From Clostridia bacterium (lineage in GTDB: Bacteria; Bacillota; Clostridia; Lachnospirales; Lachnospiraceae), in NCBI GenBank assembly GCA_003246295.1, contig QKAS01000040.1, positions 19,845 through 83,844 on the forward strand: 64,000 bases of DNA, read 5' to 3'. A program made the translations under genes and the position numbers. The notes below the pieces were generated by a model that worked only from the letters and a program-made list of their open reading frames with translations, ran no database searches and had not been told where the DNA came from. Shown in pieces: positions 26,698 to 36,327 of the stretch (positions within the stretch are counted from its first letter, which is position 1; every line of letters starts with the position of its first letter).

Positions 26698-26738
26698 CCC
26701 AGTATTTACGCAAAACCGCGTAAATACTGGGCTTTTTT
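26698..26738 (+). terminator. Strong intrinsic terminator after attR
   Basis: CCCAGTATTTACGC (26698-26711) pairs perfectly with GCGTAAATACTGGG (26718-26731), a 14-bp stem with a 6-nt loop, followed by CTTTTTT. It was probably the terminator of the host tRNA and now also insulates the chromosome from prophage transcription. Confidence 0.92.
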
Positions 26739-26766
26739 CATGTTATGAATTTTTGATAAAAGAATA

Positions 26767-26837
26767 AGCAGATAACGGGAATCGAACCCGCCTTTCCAGC
26801 TTGGGAAGCTGGCATTCTACCGATGAACTATATCTGC
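26767..26837 (-). tRNA. tRNA-Gly (anticodon CCC)
   Basis: A 71-nt cloverleaf on the minus strand: acceptor GCAGATA/TATCTGC, D-arm GTTC...GAAT, anticodon stem CCAGC/GCTGG with loop TTCCCAA (anticodon CCC), and T-arm GCGGG-TTCGATT-CCCGT. The discriminator is U, as usual for bacterial tRNA-Gly. CCA is not encoded. Confidence 0.92.
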
Positions 26838-27011
26838 ATGTAAGTATTATAACATAACATCAAAGGAATATGAGAAAATAAGTTTTAAATTATTTAGATA
26901 TATAATTTTCCTGACGCCGCGTCTTAGAAACATAAAAACGTTATTTAATGAAAAGTGTTATCATGATATAGTATGATTAATAAAAATGATTCGGAATTTA
27001 TAAGGGGAAAT

Positions 27012-27635
27012 ATGGGAAAACAGAATGTAAAATCAGCCAAATTGATGAAAGTTTTGCAAGATATTGTTAGGAATCTGTACAATGAACAAGCAGAAGAAAT
27101 CATAAAAAGAGCTTTTGAGATAAACCAGAATCTCTGTGAAGAAAATTCAAACCAACCTAAAAAGGTATTAATGCATACAAGAGACAAGATATATCCTTCC
27201 ATTTCCTTTTACAAGGCAGTTCTGGAAATTACAGAAAATAAAGAAGATGCATATCATTTAATAGCAGATTGCTTTAATCGTCAAGCAAAAAGTGCAAATC
27301 AGTTTCTTAGAATTCTTTGTAAAATACCATATATATACAAACTGGTTCCACTGGCTATGGCTAAAATTATACGTGTTGTTTTTGGTGAGAAATCAGGTTT
27401 TAATATGATTAATTATCCGATTGAAAAAGGGAAGTGTCATATTGATATGATAGAATGCCCTTATTTTAGCAACTGCATAAAATATGGATGTCCGGAACTT
27501 GGAACAGCATTTTGTGATTCTGATGATATTTCGTATGGAAATATGCATCCGAAATTGTTTTGGGGAAGAACGAAGACACTTGCAAGAGGAAATGAATGTT
27601 GTGATTTTATACTAGAAATCAGAAACAGAGCATAA
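27012..27635 (+). CDS. L-2-amino-thiazoline-4-carboxylic acid hydrolase family protein
   Basis: A 207-residue protein of the ATC-hydrolase family. The C-terminal signature is clear: ECPYFSNCIKYGCPELGTAFCDSDD, then HPKLFWGRTKTLARGNECCDFIL. Family knowledge: the founding enzyme converts ATC to S-carbamoyl-cysteine in cysteine metabolism, but most anaerobe members are uncharacterised. The start at 27012 is preferred because AAGGGG lies 5 nt before it; an in-frame ATG at 26973 has no visible RBS. It is the first host protein gene after the prophage. Confidence 0.8.
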   Translation: MGKQNVKSAKLMKVLQDIVRNLYNEQAEEIIKRAFEINQNLCEENSNQPKKVLMHTRDKIYPSISFYKAVLEITENKEDAYHLIADCFNRQAKSANQFLRILCKIPYIYKLVPLAMAKIIRVVFGEKSGFNMINYPIEKGKCHIDMIECPYFSNCIKYGCPELGTAFCDSDDISYGNMHPKLFWGRTKTLARGNECCDFILEIRNRA

Positions 27636-27703
27636 TATTGGTAGCTAATAAAACAATATGGTAAAATAAATACAACGTATAATTCGTTATGGGGGTGCTT
27701 ATA

Positions 27704-28141
27704 GTGAGTAGAAAAGAAGAAGCGATTAAAGTTTTTCAAGGTGGGTTTAATTGTAGTCAGGCGGTACTTAGCGTTTTTACGGATGAGCTGTCTATCGACA
27801 AGGAAATGGCTTTAAAAATAGCAACGGGATTTGGTGGTGGCGCAAGAAATGGAGAACTGTGCGGTGCGGTATCCGGTGCATTAATGGTTCTTGGTTTGAA
27901 AAATGGTCACTATATACAAGGAGATGTGAAAGGAAAAGAACAAGCTTATAAATTAGCAAAAGAGTTTACGGATAGATTTAGAGAACAACAAGGAAACATT
28001 GTATGTAAAGAATTATTAGGATATGATCTGTCAAATCCAGATGACTATAAGCTTCTTGCTGATAAAGGTATATTTAAAACAGAATGCCCAAAATTCATAG
28101 AATGTGCAATTGAAGTATTGGAGTCGATGCTATCTCTATAA
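27704..28141 (+). CDS. C_GCAxxG_C_C family protein (putative redox-active protein)
   Basis: A 145-residue protein with the pattern that names the family: FNCSQAVL, NGELCGAVSGALMVLG, VCKELLG and ECPKFIECA. The ordered cysteines suggest a metal- or cluster-binding, probably redox-active, fold; the function is not established. The GTG at 27704 after GGGGGTG is preferred over the ATG at 27689. Confidence 0.85.
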   Translation: MSRKEEAIKVFQGGFNCSQAVLSVFTDELSIDKEMALKIATGFGGGARNGELCGAVSGALMVLGLKNGHYIQGDVKGKEQAYKLAKEFTDRFREQQGNIVCKELLGYDLSNPDDYKLLADKGIFKTECPKFIECAIEVLESMLSL

Positions 28142-28206
28142 AGTATTATTTTGCTTTCGAATGATAAAGAATCATAAGAAGTAGCGTTGGGATGGTGATT
28201 GCTATA

Positions 28207-28380
28207 ATGTCAAGGAAATTAAAATCTGGTTATTACAAAATAAATGCTTCAAATGCATATAAACGTCCAGGTAGGGTGAGGGGATGTCTTGTTACTATTC
28301 TAAAAATAATAGCAGTCGTCATAATCATTTTATTGTTGGGATATCTTCGCCAGACAGGAATTTTCTGGCCATTGTTTTGA
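28207..28380 (+). CDS. Small single-pass membrane protein
   Basis: A 57-residue protein with a basic N-terminus (MSRKLKSGYYKINASNAYKRPGRVR) and one membrane helix (LVTILKIIAVVIIILLLGYL). A GGGATGGTG stretch precedes it by about 9 nt; an in-frame ATG at 28192 is an alternative start. No family is recognised. Its stop is immediately followed by a broken acetyltransferase remnant. Confidence 0.45.
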   Translation: MSRKLKSGYYKINASNAYKRPGRVRGCLVTILKIIAVVIIILLLGYLRQTGIFWPLF

Positions 28381-28382
28381 AA

Positions 28383-28516
28383 AGGAAATTGAAAGTGATG
28401 CAAAAATGTGGCCTGATAAAAGAAGCAGAACATATTGATTATGAGTGGCATGACGGAAAAATGAAACGCGACTGGAATATAGAATGCTGAGAAGAGAGTG
28501 GAAACAAAGTATATAA
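28383..28516 (+). pseudogene. Remnant of a GNAT acetyltransferase C-terminus
   Basis: The frame VMQKCGLIKEAEHIDYEWHD, followed by GKMKRDW, is the classic C-terminal part of a GNAT acetyltransferase and stops early at 28488-28490. In another frame the expected ending EYRMLRREWKQSI is read and stops at 28514-28516. The family usually reads KKDWVEYRLLK without a break, so a small deletion near 28475 has shifted the frame. The N-terminal domain is missing. Confidence 0.7.
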
Positions 28517-28546
28517 GTATTATGGAAAATAATAGGGAGTATTCGT

Positions 28547-29164
28547 ATGAAACATTTTATTTTTGATCTGGATGGAACCTTAATAGATACAGAACGTGCA
28601 GTATTAAATACTTGGAGAAAAACACTTTCACAATATGGATATGAATTTTTGACAGAAGATTTAAAATGTGTACTAGGTGTAACTTCAGAAATTGGATTAC
28701 AGAGATTGTATGTGGAAGCAGATGAGAATTATATGAACCTCTGGCAGCAGAACTATGCCAACCACGCTAAAGATACGGATTATTTTGCCGGAACCAAAGA
28801 AATGTTACTGCAATTAAAACAAAAAGGGTGTACGGTAGGAGCGGTTTCTTCGAGATGTAAAAAAGAATATATAGATTTTTTCTCTGATTTTGACTTTGAG
28901 GAAATATTTGATGCGGTTGTATTAGAAGATGATACACAATCGCACAAACCAAATCCAGAACCACTATTAAAATATCTTGAAATCATGCAGGTAGACAAAA
29001 ATGATAGTATTTATATTGGAGATATGCCAGGGGATATAGAATGTGCCAATCGTGCAGGTGTCATTTCAGGTCTGGTTACATGGAATCGCTCGGGTGTCAA
29101 ATGTAAGGATGCAAAGCTTATCTTTGAAACACCAGAGGAAGTGACGGTTTTGGCTGAAGCTTAA
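28547..29164 (+). CDS. HAD-superfamily phosphatase (phosphoglycolate phosphatase-like)
   Basis: A 205-residue HAD subfamily IA hydrolase. Motif I is FDLDGTLIDTE (nucleophile D7, acid/base D9), motif II is VSSR, motif III is the lysine in SHKPNPEPLL, and motif IV is YIGDMPGDIECANRAG. The helical cap lies at about residues 17-80. Substrates of such enzymes are small phosphate esters and cannot be predicted further. The start follows AATAGGGAG. Confidence 0.88.
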   Translation: MKHFIFDLDGTLIDTERAVLNTWRKTLSQYGYEFLTEDLKCVLGVTSEIGLQRLYVEADENYMNLWQQNYANHAKDTDYFAGTKEMLLQLKQKGCTVGAVSSRCKKEYIDFFSDFDFEEIFDAVVLEDDTQSHKPNPEPLLKYLEIMQVDKNDSIYIGDMPGDIECANRAGVISGLVTWNRSGVKCKDAKLIFETPEEVTVLAEA

Positions 29165-29231
29165 GCATCAAGTATGTAACATGAGAGTTTTGAACATATT
29201 TATATCATAGAAACATGATTGGTGGAGAACT

Positions 29232-30062
29232 ATGAAGCATTTAATTCGACTGACGGACTACAAAGCAAGTGATGTTTTTGAAATTTTCACATTATCAGAA
29301 CAAGTAATGCAAGGAAATTATAATAATGCATTAAAAGGAAAGAGTATTGTTTTATTTTTTCCAACAACCAGTGTCAGAACGAGAATCGCATTTGAAAAAG
29401 GAATTTATCTGATGGGTGGGCAGTCTATTTTATTTCCACCAGAAACTCTGGATAAAAAAGAATCATTAAAAGATGTGTGTGGATATTTAAATCAATGGGT
29501 GGATCTTATTATCGTCAGACATAACAAGATTGAAGTACTAGAAGAAATGGCAAAGTATTCAACAGTTCCAATCGTGAATGCTATGACGGATTGTAATCAT
29601 CCCTGCGAAGTACTCAGTGACATGTTTTCATTTTCAAAAATCAGAAAAGATTTTATAAAAGACAAGTATTTATTTTGTGGTACGCGTGGAAATATCGGAC
29701 TGGCTTGGAAAGAGGCCTCTGAAGTTATGGGATTTGAGCTTGAGCAGTGTTGTGCAAAAGGTTATGAAATAGATGGATTGGTAACATATAACAACATAAT
29801 GGAAGCTATTAGTGGAAAAGACATAGTATGCACAGACTCTCTGCCTAAGAATTCACTGGAGGAATTTAAACAGTGTCAGGTTACAAAACCGGCAATGGAA
29901 GCAGCAAATAAAGGGGCGGTGCTAAATCCCTGCCCACCATTTTACCGTGGAGAGGAAGTAACAGAGGAAGTCATAGAATCAGAGTTTTTTGTGGGTTATG
30001 CATTTAAGAAGTATTTATTGGATGTTCAACAGGCAATTATGCTGTATTGTCTGATGGATTAA
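29232..30062 (+). CDS. Divergent ornithine/aspartate carbamoyltransferase-family protein
   Basis: A 276-residue protein with the carbamoyltransferase fold: a carbamoyl-phosphate loop at about 46-53 (TTSVRTR in place of STRTR), NHPCEVLSD (in place of HPCQ) and CTDSLPKN. The ornithine-specific SMG loop and HCLP motif are not conserved; the latter reads NPCPPFYRG. It is shorter than normal OTCases (about 310-340). The fold assignment is firm, but the amine substrate may not be ornithine. No arginine-pathway genes are near. Confidence 0.7.
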   Translation: MKHLIRLTDYKASDVFEIFTLSEQVMQGNYNNALKGKSIVLFFPTTSVRTRIAFEKGIYLMGGQSILFPPETLDKKESLKDVCGYLNQWVDLIIVRHNKIEVLEEMAKYSTVPIVNAMTDCNHPCEVLSDMFSFSKIRKDFIKDKYLFCGTRGNIGLAWKEASEVMGFELEQCCAKGYEIDGLVTYNNIMEAISGKDIVCTDSLPKNSLEEFKQCQVTKPAMEAANKGAVLNPCPPFYRGEEVTEEVIESEFFVGYAFKKYLLDVQQAIMLYCLMD

Positions 30063-30083
30063 GATAATTAAGGAGAAAATCTT

Positions 30084-30296
30084 ATGGGTCGATTATGGAA
30101 TTTGCTTTTTGGGTGGGAAGAAGTGCTGGTTACACCGGATATGAACCAGTACATGAAGATGAAAAATGAATTGGAAAATAAAGGAATTCGAACTCAGTCA
30201 GAATTTATAAATAATGCATCAAGCCATAGAGGCATTGGCACCCTGAATAATGTAGGAATGTACTATCTCTATGTAAAAAAAGAGAAAGCCCAGTAA
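30084..30296 (+). CDS. Small conserved protein of unknown function
   Basis: A 70-residue soluble protein (WNLLFGWEEVLVTPDMNQYMKMKNELENKGI) of a type common in Lachnospiraceae, similar in layout to short DUF2007-like ferredoxin-fold proteins. It has an AAGGAG RBS and lies 21 nt after the carbamoyltransferase, probably in the same transcript. Its stop codon lies within the left arm of the terminator. Confidence 0.6.
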   Translation: MGRLWNLLFGWEEVLVTPDMNQYMKMKNELENKGIRTQSEFINNASSHRGIGTLNNVGMYYLYVKKEKAQ

Positions 30297-30366
30297 ACAT
30301 AGCGAGACCTTCGCATAGCGAGACTTTTGCATAGCGAGACTTTCGCATAAAAGTTACTGGGTTTTT
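30289..30366 (+). terminator. Terminator stem with a repeat-filled loop
   Basis: CCCAGTAA (30289-30296) pairs with TTACTGGG (30354-30361), followed by TTTTT. The 57-nt loop is occupied by three 16-bp tandem repeats. It lies between convergent genes and may serve both. Confidence 0.6.
30298..30345 (+). repeat. Tandem repeat, 16 bp x 3
   Basis: CATAGCGAGACCTTCG is followed by two near copies (CATAGCGAGACTTTTG, CATAGCGAGACTTTCG). The GCGA...TCGC ends of the first and third units can form small hairpins. A fourth unit begins (CATAAAAG) and degenerates. Confidence 0.85.
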
Positions 30367-30716
30367 CTCGTCAAAGCACGTATTATGATGATATAAAATG
30401 AAAACAGGCCGAAACCACCTGCAAATCCCGTTAAGAGTCTTCTTGGATTGGTAGATTGTCTGACACCGGATTCCTGCAGAAACCAGTCAAAGCCCATCAG
30501 TCCAAGCAGAGAAACACATACCGGAAATGGAACTCTGATGCGAAAAACTGGCATGAGCAAGGCGGTGATTTGGCCCATAAAAACACCGGTACATCTGGCA
30601 CATACTGGAAATTGTTTTCCTTTATAAAAGAAGCTGCGTTCAGGCATCTGGTGGCAGCCGCTTGCATTTCCGATGATACGAATGGTCTCTAGAAGTGATA
30701 GCCGCAGTTTTGACAT
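30354..30716 (-). CDS. DUF2085 family membrane protein
   Basis: A 120-residue protein with the DUF2085 signature GCHQMPERSF and FPVCARCTGVFMG near the N-terminus, then three hydrophobic segments (ALLMPVFRI, FPVCVSLLGLMGFDWF, GGFGLFSFYIIIIRA). The Cys/His cluster may bind metal; function unknown. The ATG overlaps the end of the zinc-ribbon gene by 28 bp, so the two are probably co-translated. Confidence 0.85.
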   Translation of the reverse strand: MSKLRLSLLETIRIIGNASGCHQMPERSFFYKGKQFPVCARCTGVFMGQITALLMPVFRIRVPFPVCVSLLGLMGFDWFLQESGVRQSTNPRRLLTGFAGGFGLFSFYIIIIRALTRKTQ

Positions 30717-30919
30717 ATATGAATAACCCTCGTTTTACTCGTGGTTTTGTGTTTTCCTTTTCCCATACCACAAAGACCGCATAAGATACCAGGAAAGCTG
30801 AACAGCAGGAATCCAATGCATGCCTTAATCCAGCCAAATCCCTTTGTTTTTCCGATTGTAGTGTTTTCTGTAACTGCCTGTGATGAAACATGGTTACTGC
30901 CGCATTTTGGACAAATCAT
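30689..30919 (-). CDS. Zinc-ribbon membrane protein
   Basis: A 76-residue protein: an N-terminal ribbon half (MICPKCGSN), one membrane helix (KACIGFLLFSFPGILCGLCG) and a C-terminal half (HICQNCGYHF), so the two CxxC pairs flank the helix. The start at 30919 is chosen because GGGGGT lies 5-6 nt upstream; the longer in-frame start at 30955 has no RBS. It forms a minus-strand pair with the DUF2085 gene. Confidence 0.7.
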   Translation of the reverse strand: MICPKCGSNHVSSQAVTENTTIGKTKGFGWIKACIGFLLFSFPGILCGLCGMGKGKHKTTSKTRVIHICQNCGYHF

Positions 30920-31129
30920 GATTACCCCCGTCTGCGTGCACTGGCACGCGATCATTAATGATCTTTCTTAATTTTATTGTTATATTTTAGTGCATATGCA
31001 TGTCATAAGACAAGAAGAATTTAAAAAAAGTCAATCATTGAATTATCCCATTTAATATAATACACTCAGATTAGCGGGAATCCATTTTCATGGAGACAAA
31101 CCTAAAGACAGAAAGGGTAAAGTAAAATA

Positions 31130-33469
31130 ATGATAACAGAAAAAGAAGGTATCTTTTATCTAAATACTAAAAACACAACCTATGTGTTTGGAGTTACAAA
31201 ATTCAAACATCTGGAACATATATATTATGGTACAAAGGTGACAAGTGAAGTTGAGATTGGTGCAATCAGACACAAACATTCAGCACAAACGGGGACGACT
31301 GTCATGTATGATCCATCGGATGAAAACTACAGCATGGATACCCTTCCACTTGAGTGGTCTGGATGTGGCAGAGGTGATTATAGAAATAACCCTTTAGAGG
31401 CGAAAATGTCTGACGGAACCTTTATAACAGATTTTACTTTTCAGAAGTATGAAATCATACAGGGAAATGTACCAATGCAGACACTTCCTTCTGCCTACGG
31501 AACAGAACTTGAAACACAGACGCTTGTGATAACACTGTTTGACGAAATTCAGAATGTCACTTTGACACTTTATTATTCAGTCTATGAAGCATGTGATGTT
31601 ATCACCAGAAGGGTTGTCATGACCAACCATGCTGTGAAGGCAGTTTCTATTAGAAAAATTCAGAGTATGATGATTGATCTTAAGTATCGCAATTATGACA
31701 TGGTGACTTTCGATGGAGGCTGGATCAGGGAAGCACATAAGCATACAAAAGAAGTGACGTATGGAATGCTTGTCAATTCCTCTACAACGGGCAATAGTTC
31801 AAACAGACACAATCCTGGGTTTGTGCTAGCAGAACATACTGCAACACAGGATCATGGATGGGTCTATGGATTTAACCTGGTGTATAGTGGGAATCACTAT
31901 AGCTGTGTGGAACGAAGCAATCGAGACTTGGTCAGAGTATCAATTGGGATTAACCCACATTGCTTTGAGTGGCAGTTAAAACAGGACGAGTCATTTGAAA
32001 CACCGGAAGCAGTTATGACATTCAGCCCGCATGGATTTAATGGGATGAGTCATCAGTTTCATGATTTTATCAATCAGCATATTATCAGAGGGGACTGGAA
32101 AGGAAAAGAAAGACCGATTCTGATTAACAACTGGGAATCCGATTTTTTTGATTTTCATGAAAGTGGGTTGCTAAAACTTGCAGGGCAGGCATCTAAACTT
32201 GGCATTGAACTCTTTGTCTTGGATGATGGATGGTTTGGAGAGCGTAATCATGATAAGGCAGGACTCGGCGATTATCAGGTAAATCATAAAAAACTTCCGC
32301 ATGGACTGACGGGGCTATCAAAGAAAATAAAGGCCATGGGAATGGATTTTGGACTGTGGTTTGAACCGGAAATGATCAATGAAGACAGTGAATTATACAG
32401 AAGGCATCCTGAATACGCTGTCAAAGTACCTGGTCGCAAACCGGTAAAAGGAAGAAATCAACTTGTCCTGGATTTGTGTAAAGAAGAAGTCCGACAGTAT
32501 ATCATCGAGCAGGTTGGTACCATAATTGATGAGGCTGAACTTTCTTATGTTAAGTGGGATATGAACCGTCATATCAGCGAAATGTATTCTGAGGCACTAT
32601 TACTACAGGGAGAATTTGCACATAGATATGTGATAGGGCTCTACGAGATCTTGCAATCTATATTTGGTACAAGACCCCATGTGTTGCTAGAAAGTTGTGC
32701 AAGCGGCGGGAATAGGTTTGATCTTGGTATGTTATGTTTTTCTCCACAAATATGGGTATCTGATGATACAGATCCGATAGAACGACTGAAGATTCAGGAA
32801 GGATTATCCTACTTGTACCCACAATCGACATTTGGAGCGCATGTATCCATGGCACCCCATCAACAGACACTTCGCAACACACCATTATCTACAAGATTTA
32901 ACGTGGCTGCGTTCGGTTGCCTTGGGTTTGAACTTGATTTAAAACAGCTCAGCCCGGTTGAAAAAAAGGAAGTTAAAGACCAGATTGTTTTTTATAAAAG
33001 ATATAGAGAATTATTACAGTATGGTATTTTTTCAAGACATGAACAACTAAGAGAAAATCAGAAAAGCTGGCAGGTCACAAGCCGGAATGCAAGAACGGCA
33101 TTGGCAGGGTTTTATCAGACATTAGGACAGGCTGCAGTTGGAATGGATCAGTTGTCAGTAAGAGGACTACAACAGGATGTTTTTTATAGTATTTCAACGA
33201 GACCACAGAATCTCTATCTTGATCGATTTGGTGGTCTGATTAAACATGCCATGCCTATTAAAATCAATCCGAAGGGTGCAATTCTTCGCACTGCCAATCA
33301 GATCTATAGTTTAAAGGATTGTGTAGAGACATATCAGGCTTCGGGGCGTATGCTGGAGGCAGGTATCTGCCTGAATGATCAGTTTATGGGAACAGGATAT
33401 CACAACAATATGAGAATGCTTGGAGATTATGGCTCGAATATTTATCTGATAGAACAGAATATAAACTGA
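31130..33469 (+). CDS. Alpha-galactosidase, GH36
   Basis: A 779-residue enzyme. It has an N-terminal beta-supersandwich, a (beta/alpha)8 barrel from about residue 320 (INNWESDFFDF, FVLDDGWFG) and a C-terminal beta domain. The nucleophile is D477 in VKWDMNR and the acid/base is D545 in SDDTDP; CASGGNRFD is also conserved. There is no signal peptide, so it acts in the cytoplasm on imported melibiose/raffinose-type oligosaccharides. Length is normal for the bacterial RafA-like group. No dedicated transporter or regulator is adjacent; the ABC transporter at 42.7-46.4 kb could be related but is far away. Confidence 0.95.
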   Translation: MITEKEGIFYLNTKNTTYVFGVTKFKHLEHIYYGTKVTSEVEIGAIRHKHSAQTGTTVMYDPSDENYSMDTLPLEWSGCGRGDYRNNPLEAKMSDGTFITDFTFQKYEIIQGNVPMQTLPSAYGTELETQTLVITLFDEIQNVTLTLYYSVYEACDVITRRVVMTNHAVKAVSIRKIQSMMIDLKYRNYDMVTFDGGWIREAHKHTKEVTYGMLVNSSTTGNSSNRHNPGFVLAEHTATQDHGWVYGFNLVYSGNHYSCVERSNRDLVRVSIGINPHCFEWQLKQDESFETPEAVMTFSPHGFNGMSHQFHDFINQHIIRGDWKGKERPILINNWESDFFDFHESGLLKLAGQASKLGIELFVLDDGWFGERNHDKAGLGDYQVNHKKLPHGLTGLSKKIKAMGMDFGLWFEPEMINEDSELYRRHPEYAVKVPGRKPVKGRNQLVLDLCKEEVRQYIIEQVGTIIDEAELSYVKWDMNRHISEMYSEALLLQGEFAHRYVIGLYEILQSIFGTRPHVLLESCASGGNRFDLGMLCFSPQIWVSDDTDPIERLKIQEGLSYLYPQSTFGAHVSMAPHQQTLRNTPLSTRFNVAAFGCLGFELDLKQLSPVEKKEVKDQIVFYKRYRELLQYGIFSRHEQLRENQKSWQVTSRNARTALAGFYQTLGQAAVGMDQLSVRGLQQDVFYSISTRPQNLYLDRFGGLIKHAMPIKINPKGAILRTANQIYSLKDCVETYQASGRMLEAGICLNDQFMGTGYHNNMRMLGDYGSNIYLIEQNIN

Positions 33470-33513
33470 AAAACATGAAACACCAAATAGAATACGAGGA
33501 AGGAGTCTGTAAA

Positions 33514-33894
33514 ATGAATTTGAAGAAAATCCATCATGTTGCAATTATAGTTTCAGATTATGAAAAATCCAAAGATTTTTATGTAAACAAACTTGGATTT
33601 GAAATCATAAGAGAGAATTATAGAGATGTAAGAGATGATTATAAGCTAGATTTAAAACTGGGAGAGTGTGAACTTGAATTGTTTGGAATCAAGGGAAGTC
33701 CGGTAAGACCCTCCTATCCGGAAGCATGTGGCCTGCGGCATCTTGCATTTCATGTGGAAGATATAGAGGATACCATTCGGTTGTTAAATGAACAGGGAAT
33801 AGAAACAGAACCAGTACGTATAGATGAGTTCACAGATAAAAAGATGACATTTTTCAGAGACCCGGACGGATTGCCGTTAGAGTTGCATGAGTAG
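33514..33894 (+). CDS. VOC (glyoxalase/bleomycin-resistance) family protein
   Basis: A 126-residue protein: KIHHVAIIVSDYEKSKDFYVNKLGF opens the first beta-alpha-beta-beta-beta unit and LRHLAFHVEDIEDTIRLL the second. It ends FFRDPDGLPLELHE, the usual metal-ligand Glu position. Candidate metal ligands are H8, E59-region, H80 and E123. The ATG at 33514 follows GAGGAAGGAG. It resembles glyoxalase-I-like proteins, but the substrate is unproven. Confidence 0.85.
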   Translation: MNLKKIHHVAIIVSDYEKSKDFYVNKLGFEIIRENYRDVRDDYKLDLKLGECELELFGIKGSPVRPSYPEACGLRHLAFHVEDIEDTIRLLNEQGIETEPVRIDEFTDKKMTFFRDPDGLPLELHE

Positions 33895-33935
33895 TGAATA
33901 AATGATGAATACAGTCAGATATTATATGTTTTGTC

Positions 33936-33964
33936 TTGTCGTTTTATCTTAAAGGTGGTATAGT
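33936..33964 (+). promoter_or_regulatory. Promoter of the glp operon
   Basis: TTGTCG (33936-33941) and TATAGT (33959-33964) with a 17-bp spacer, about 110 bp before glpP and just upstream of the leader hairpin. Confidence 0.6.
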
Positions 33965-33990
33965 AAATATAATAGAAAAACGCCTGAGAA

Positions 33991-34042
33991 AAGAGCAAGG
34001 CTATAACAGCAGAAGTGCTGGTTTATAGGGTTGCTCTTTTTT
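33991..34042 (+). terminator. Leader terminator before glpP (probable GlpP antitermination target)
   Basis: A long interrupted stem: AAGAGCAA-gg-CTATAA-CAGC, loop AGAAGT, GCTG-gt-TTATAG-gg-TTGCTCTT, then TTTT. It lies between the promoter and glpP. In Bacillus, GlpP with glycerol-3-phosphate prevents termination at such leaders; here autoregulation is inferred. Confidence 0.85.
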
Positions 34043-34075
34043 GCTGTTAAGCCTGTCTTATAAAGGAGGATACAG

Positions 34076-34648
34076 ATGGATCATAAGTTATGGAAGATTG
34101 TGGAAGCGAATCCAGTCATTGCAGCGGTAAAGGATATGGCGGACTTGGACACATGCCTAAGGGCAGATATGAAAGTGATCTTTATTTTATTTGGAGACAT
34201 CTGTAACATTGGTGACATTGTTGATCGTGTGAAACAGGACGATAATATCATAATGGTTCATATTGATCTGATCACTGGACTAAGCGGGAAAGAAGTCGCT
34301 GTTGATTATATCAGAGAACACACAAAAGCAGATGGGATTTTAACGACCAAGCAGCCTTTGATCAAGAGAGCAAAAGAACTTGGGATGTATAGTGTACTTA
34401 GATTCTTTGTGATTGATTCCATGGCACTGCTCAATATTGAAAAACAAACAAAACAGTCAGGTGCCCAACCGGATTTGATAGAAATTTTGCCAGGCGTCAT
34501 GCCAAAAATTATTAAGAAGGTGGTTCAAATCAGTAAGATTCCAGTAATTGCGGGGGGGCTGATTACAGACAAAGAGGATGTCATGTCAGCACTTTCAAGT
34601 GGTGCAGTTTCAATTTCATCAACAAATCATGAGGTTTGGTTCATGTAA
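34076..34648 (+). CDS. glpP: Glycerol uptake operon antiterminator GlpP
   Basis: A 190-residue TIM-barrel-like RNA-binding regulator. Recognisable segments are NPVIAAVKD, VMVHIDLITGLSGKEVAVDYI-type (here IIMVHIDLITGLSGKE), ADGILTTKQPLIKRAKELG, DLIEILPGVMPKII, PVIAGGLITDKEDVMSALSSGAVSIS and the C-terminal STNHEVW. It senses glycerol-3-phosphate and binds leader mRNA to stop termination. It is followed by glpK and preceded by a leader terminator, the expected context. Confidence 0.95.
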   Translation: MDHKLWKIVEANPVIAAVKDMADLDTCLRADMKVIFILFGDICNIGDIVDRVKQDDNIIMVHIDLITGLSGKEVAVDYIREHTKADGILTTKQPLIKRAKELGMYSVLRFFVIDSMALLNIEKQTKQSGAQPDLIEILPGVMPKIIKKVVQISKIPVIAGGLITDKEDVMSALSSGAVSISSTNHEVWFM

Positions 34649-34669
34649 GTAAAAAACGGGGTAATGTAA

Positions 34670-36175
<1,506 letters not shown>

Positions 36176-36222
36176 TTAAGACGAAGTCAAAACTAAGAAT
36201 AGAATATATGAAGCCAGAGATG

Positions 36223-36276
36223 AGAGTCGGCAATAAGCGTACCTAAACGTACGTCTGATTTTGCTGACTCTTTTTT
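36223..36276 (+). terminator. Terminator/leader hairpin between glpK and the FAD dehydrogenase
   Basis: AGAGTCGGCAA (36223-36233) pairs with TTGCTGACTCT (36261-36271), with one G-T wobble, then TTTTT. The loop contains CGTAC/GTACG. The sequence just upstream (GCCAGAGATGAGAG) resembles the one before the glpP leader stem (GCCTGAGAAAAGAG), so it may be a second GlpP-responsive site. Confidence 0.75.
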
Positions 36277-36327
36277 ATTTGGCTGGTAAAGATCAAAAAC
36301 AGAATTACAATCATGAAGGAGATAAAA

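Noticed and set aside
30456..30971. Plus-strand frames opposite the DUF2085 and zinc-ribbon genes.
   Set aside because: The minus-strand products have clear signatures (GCHQMPERSF, CxxCG pairs); the plus-strand frames have none.
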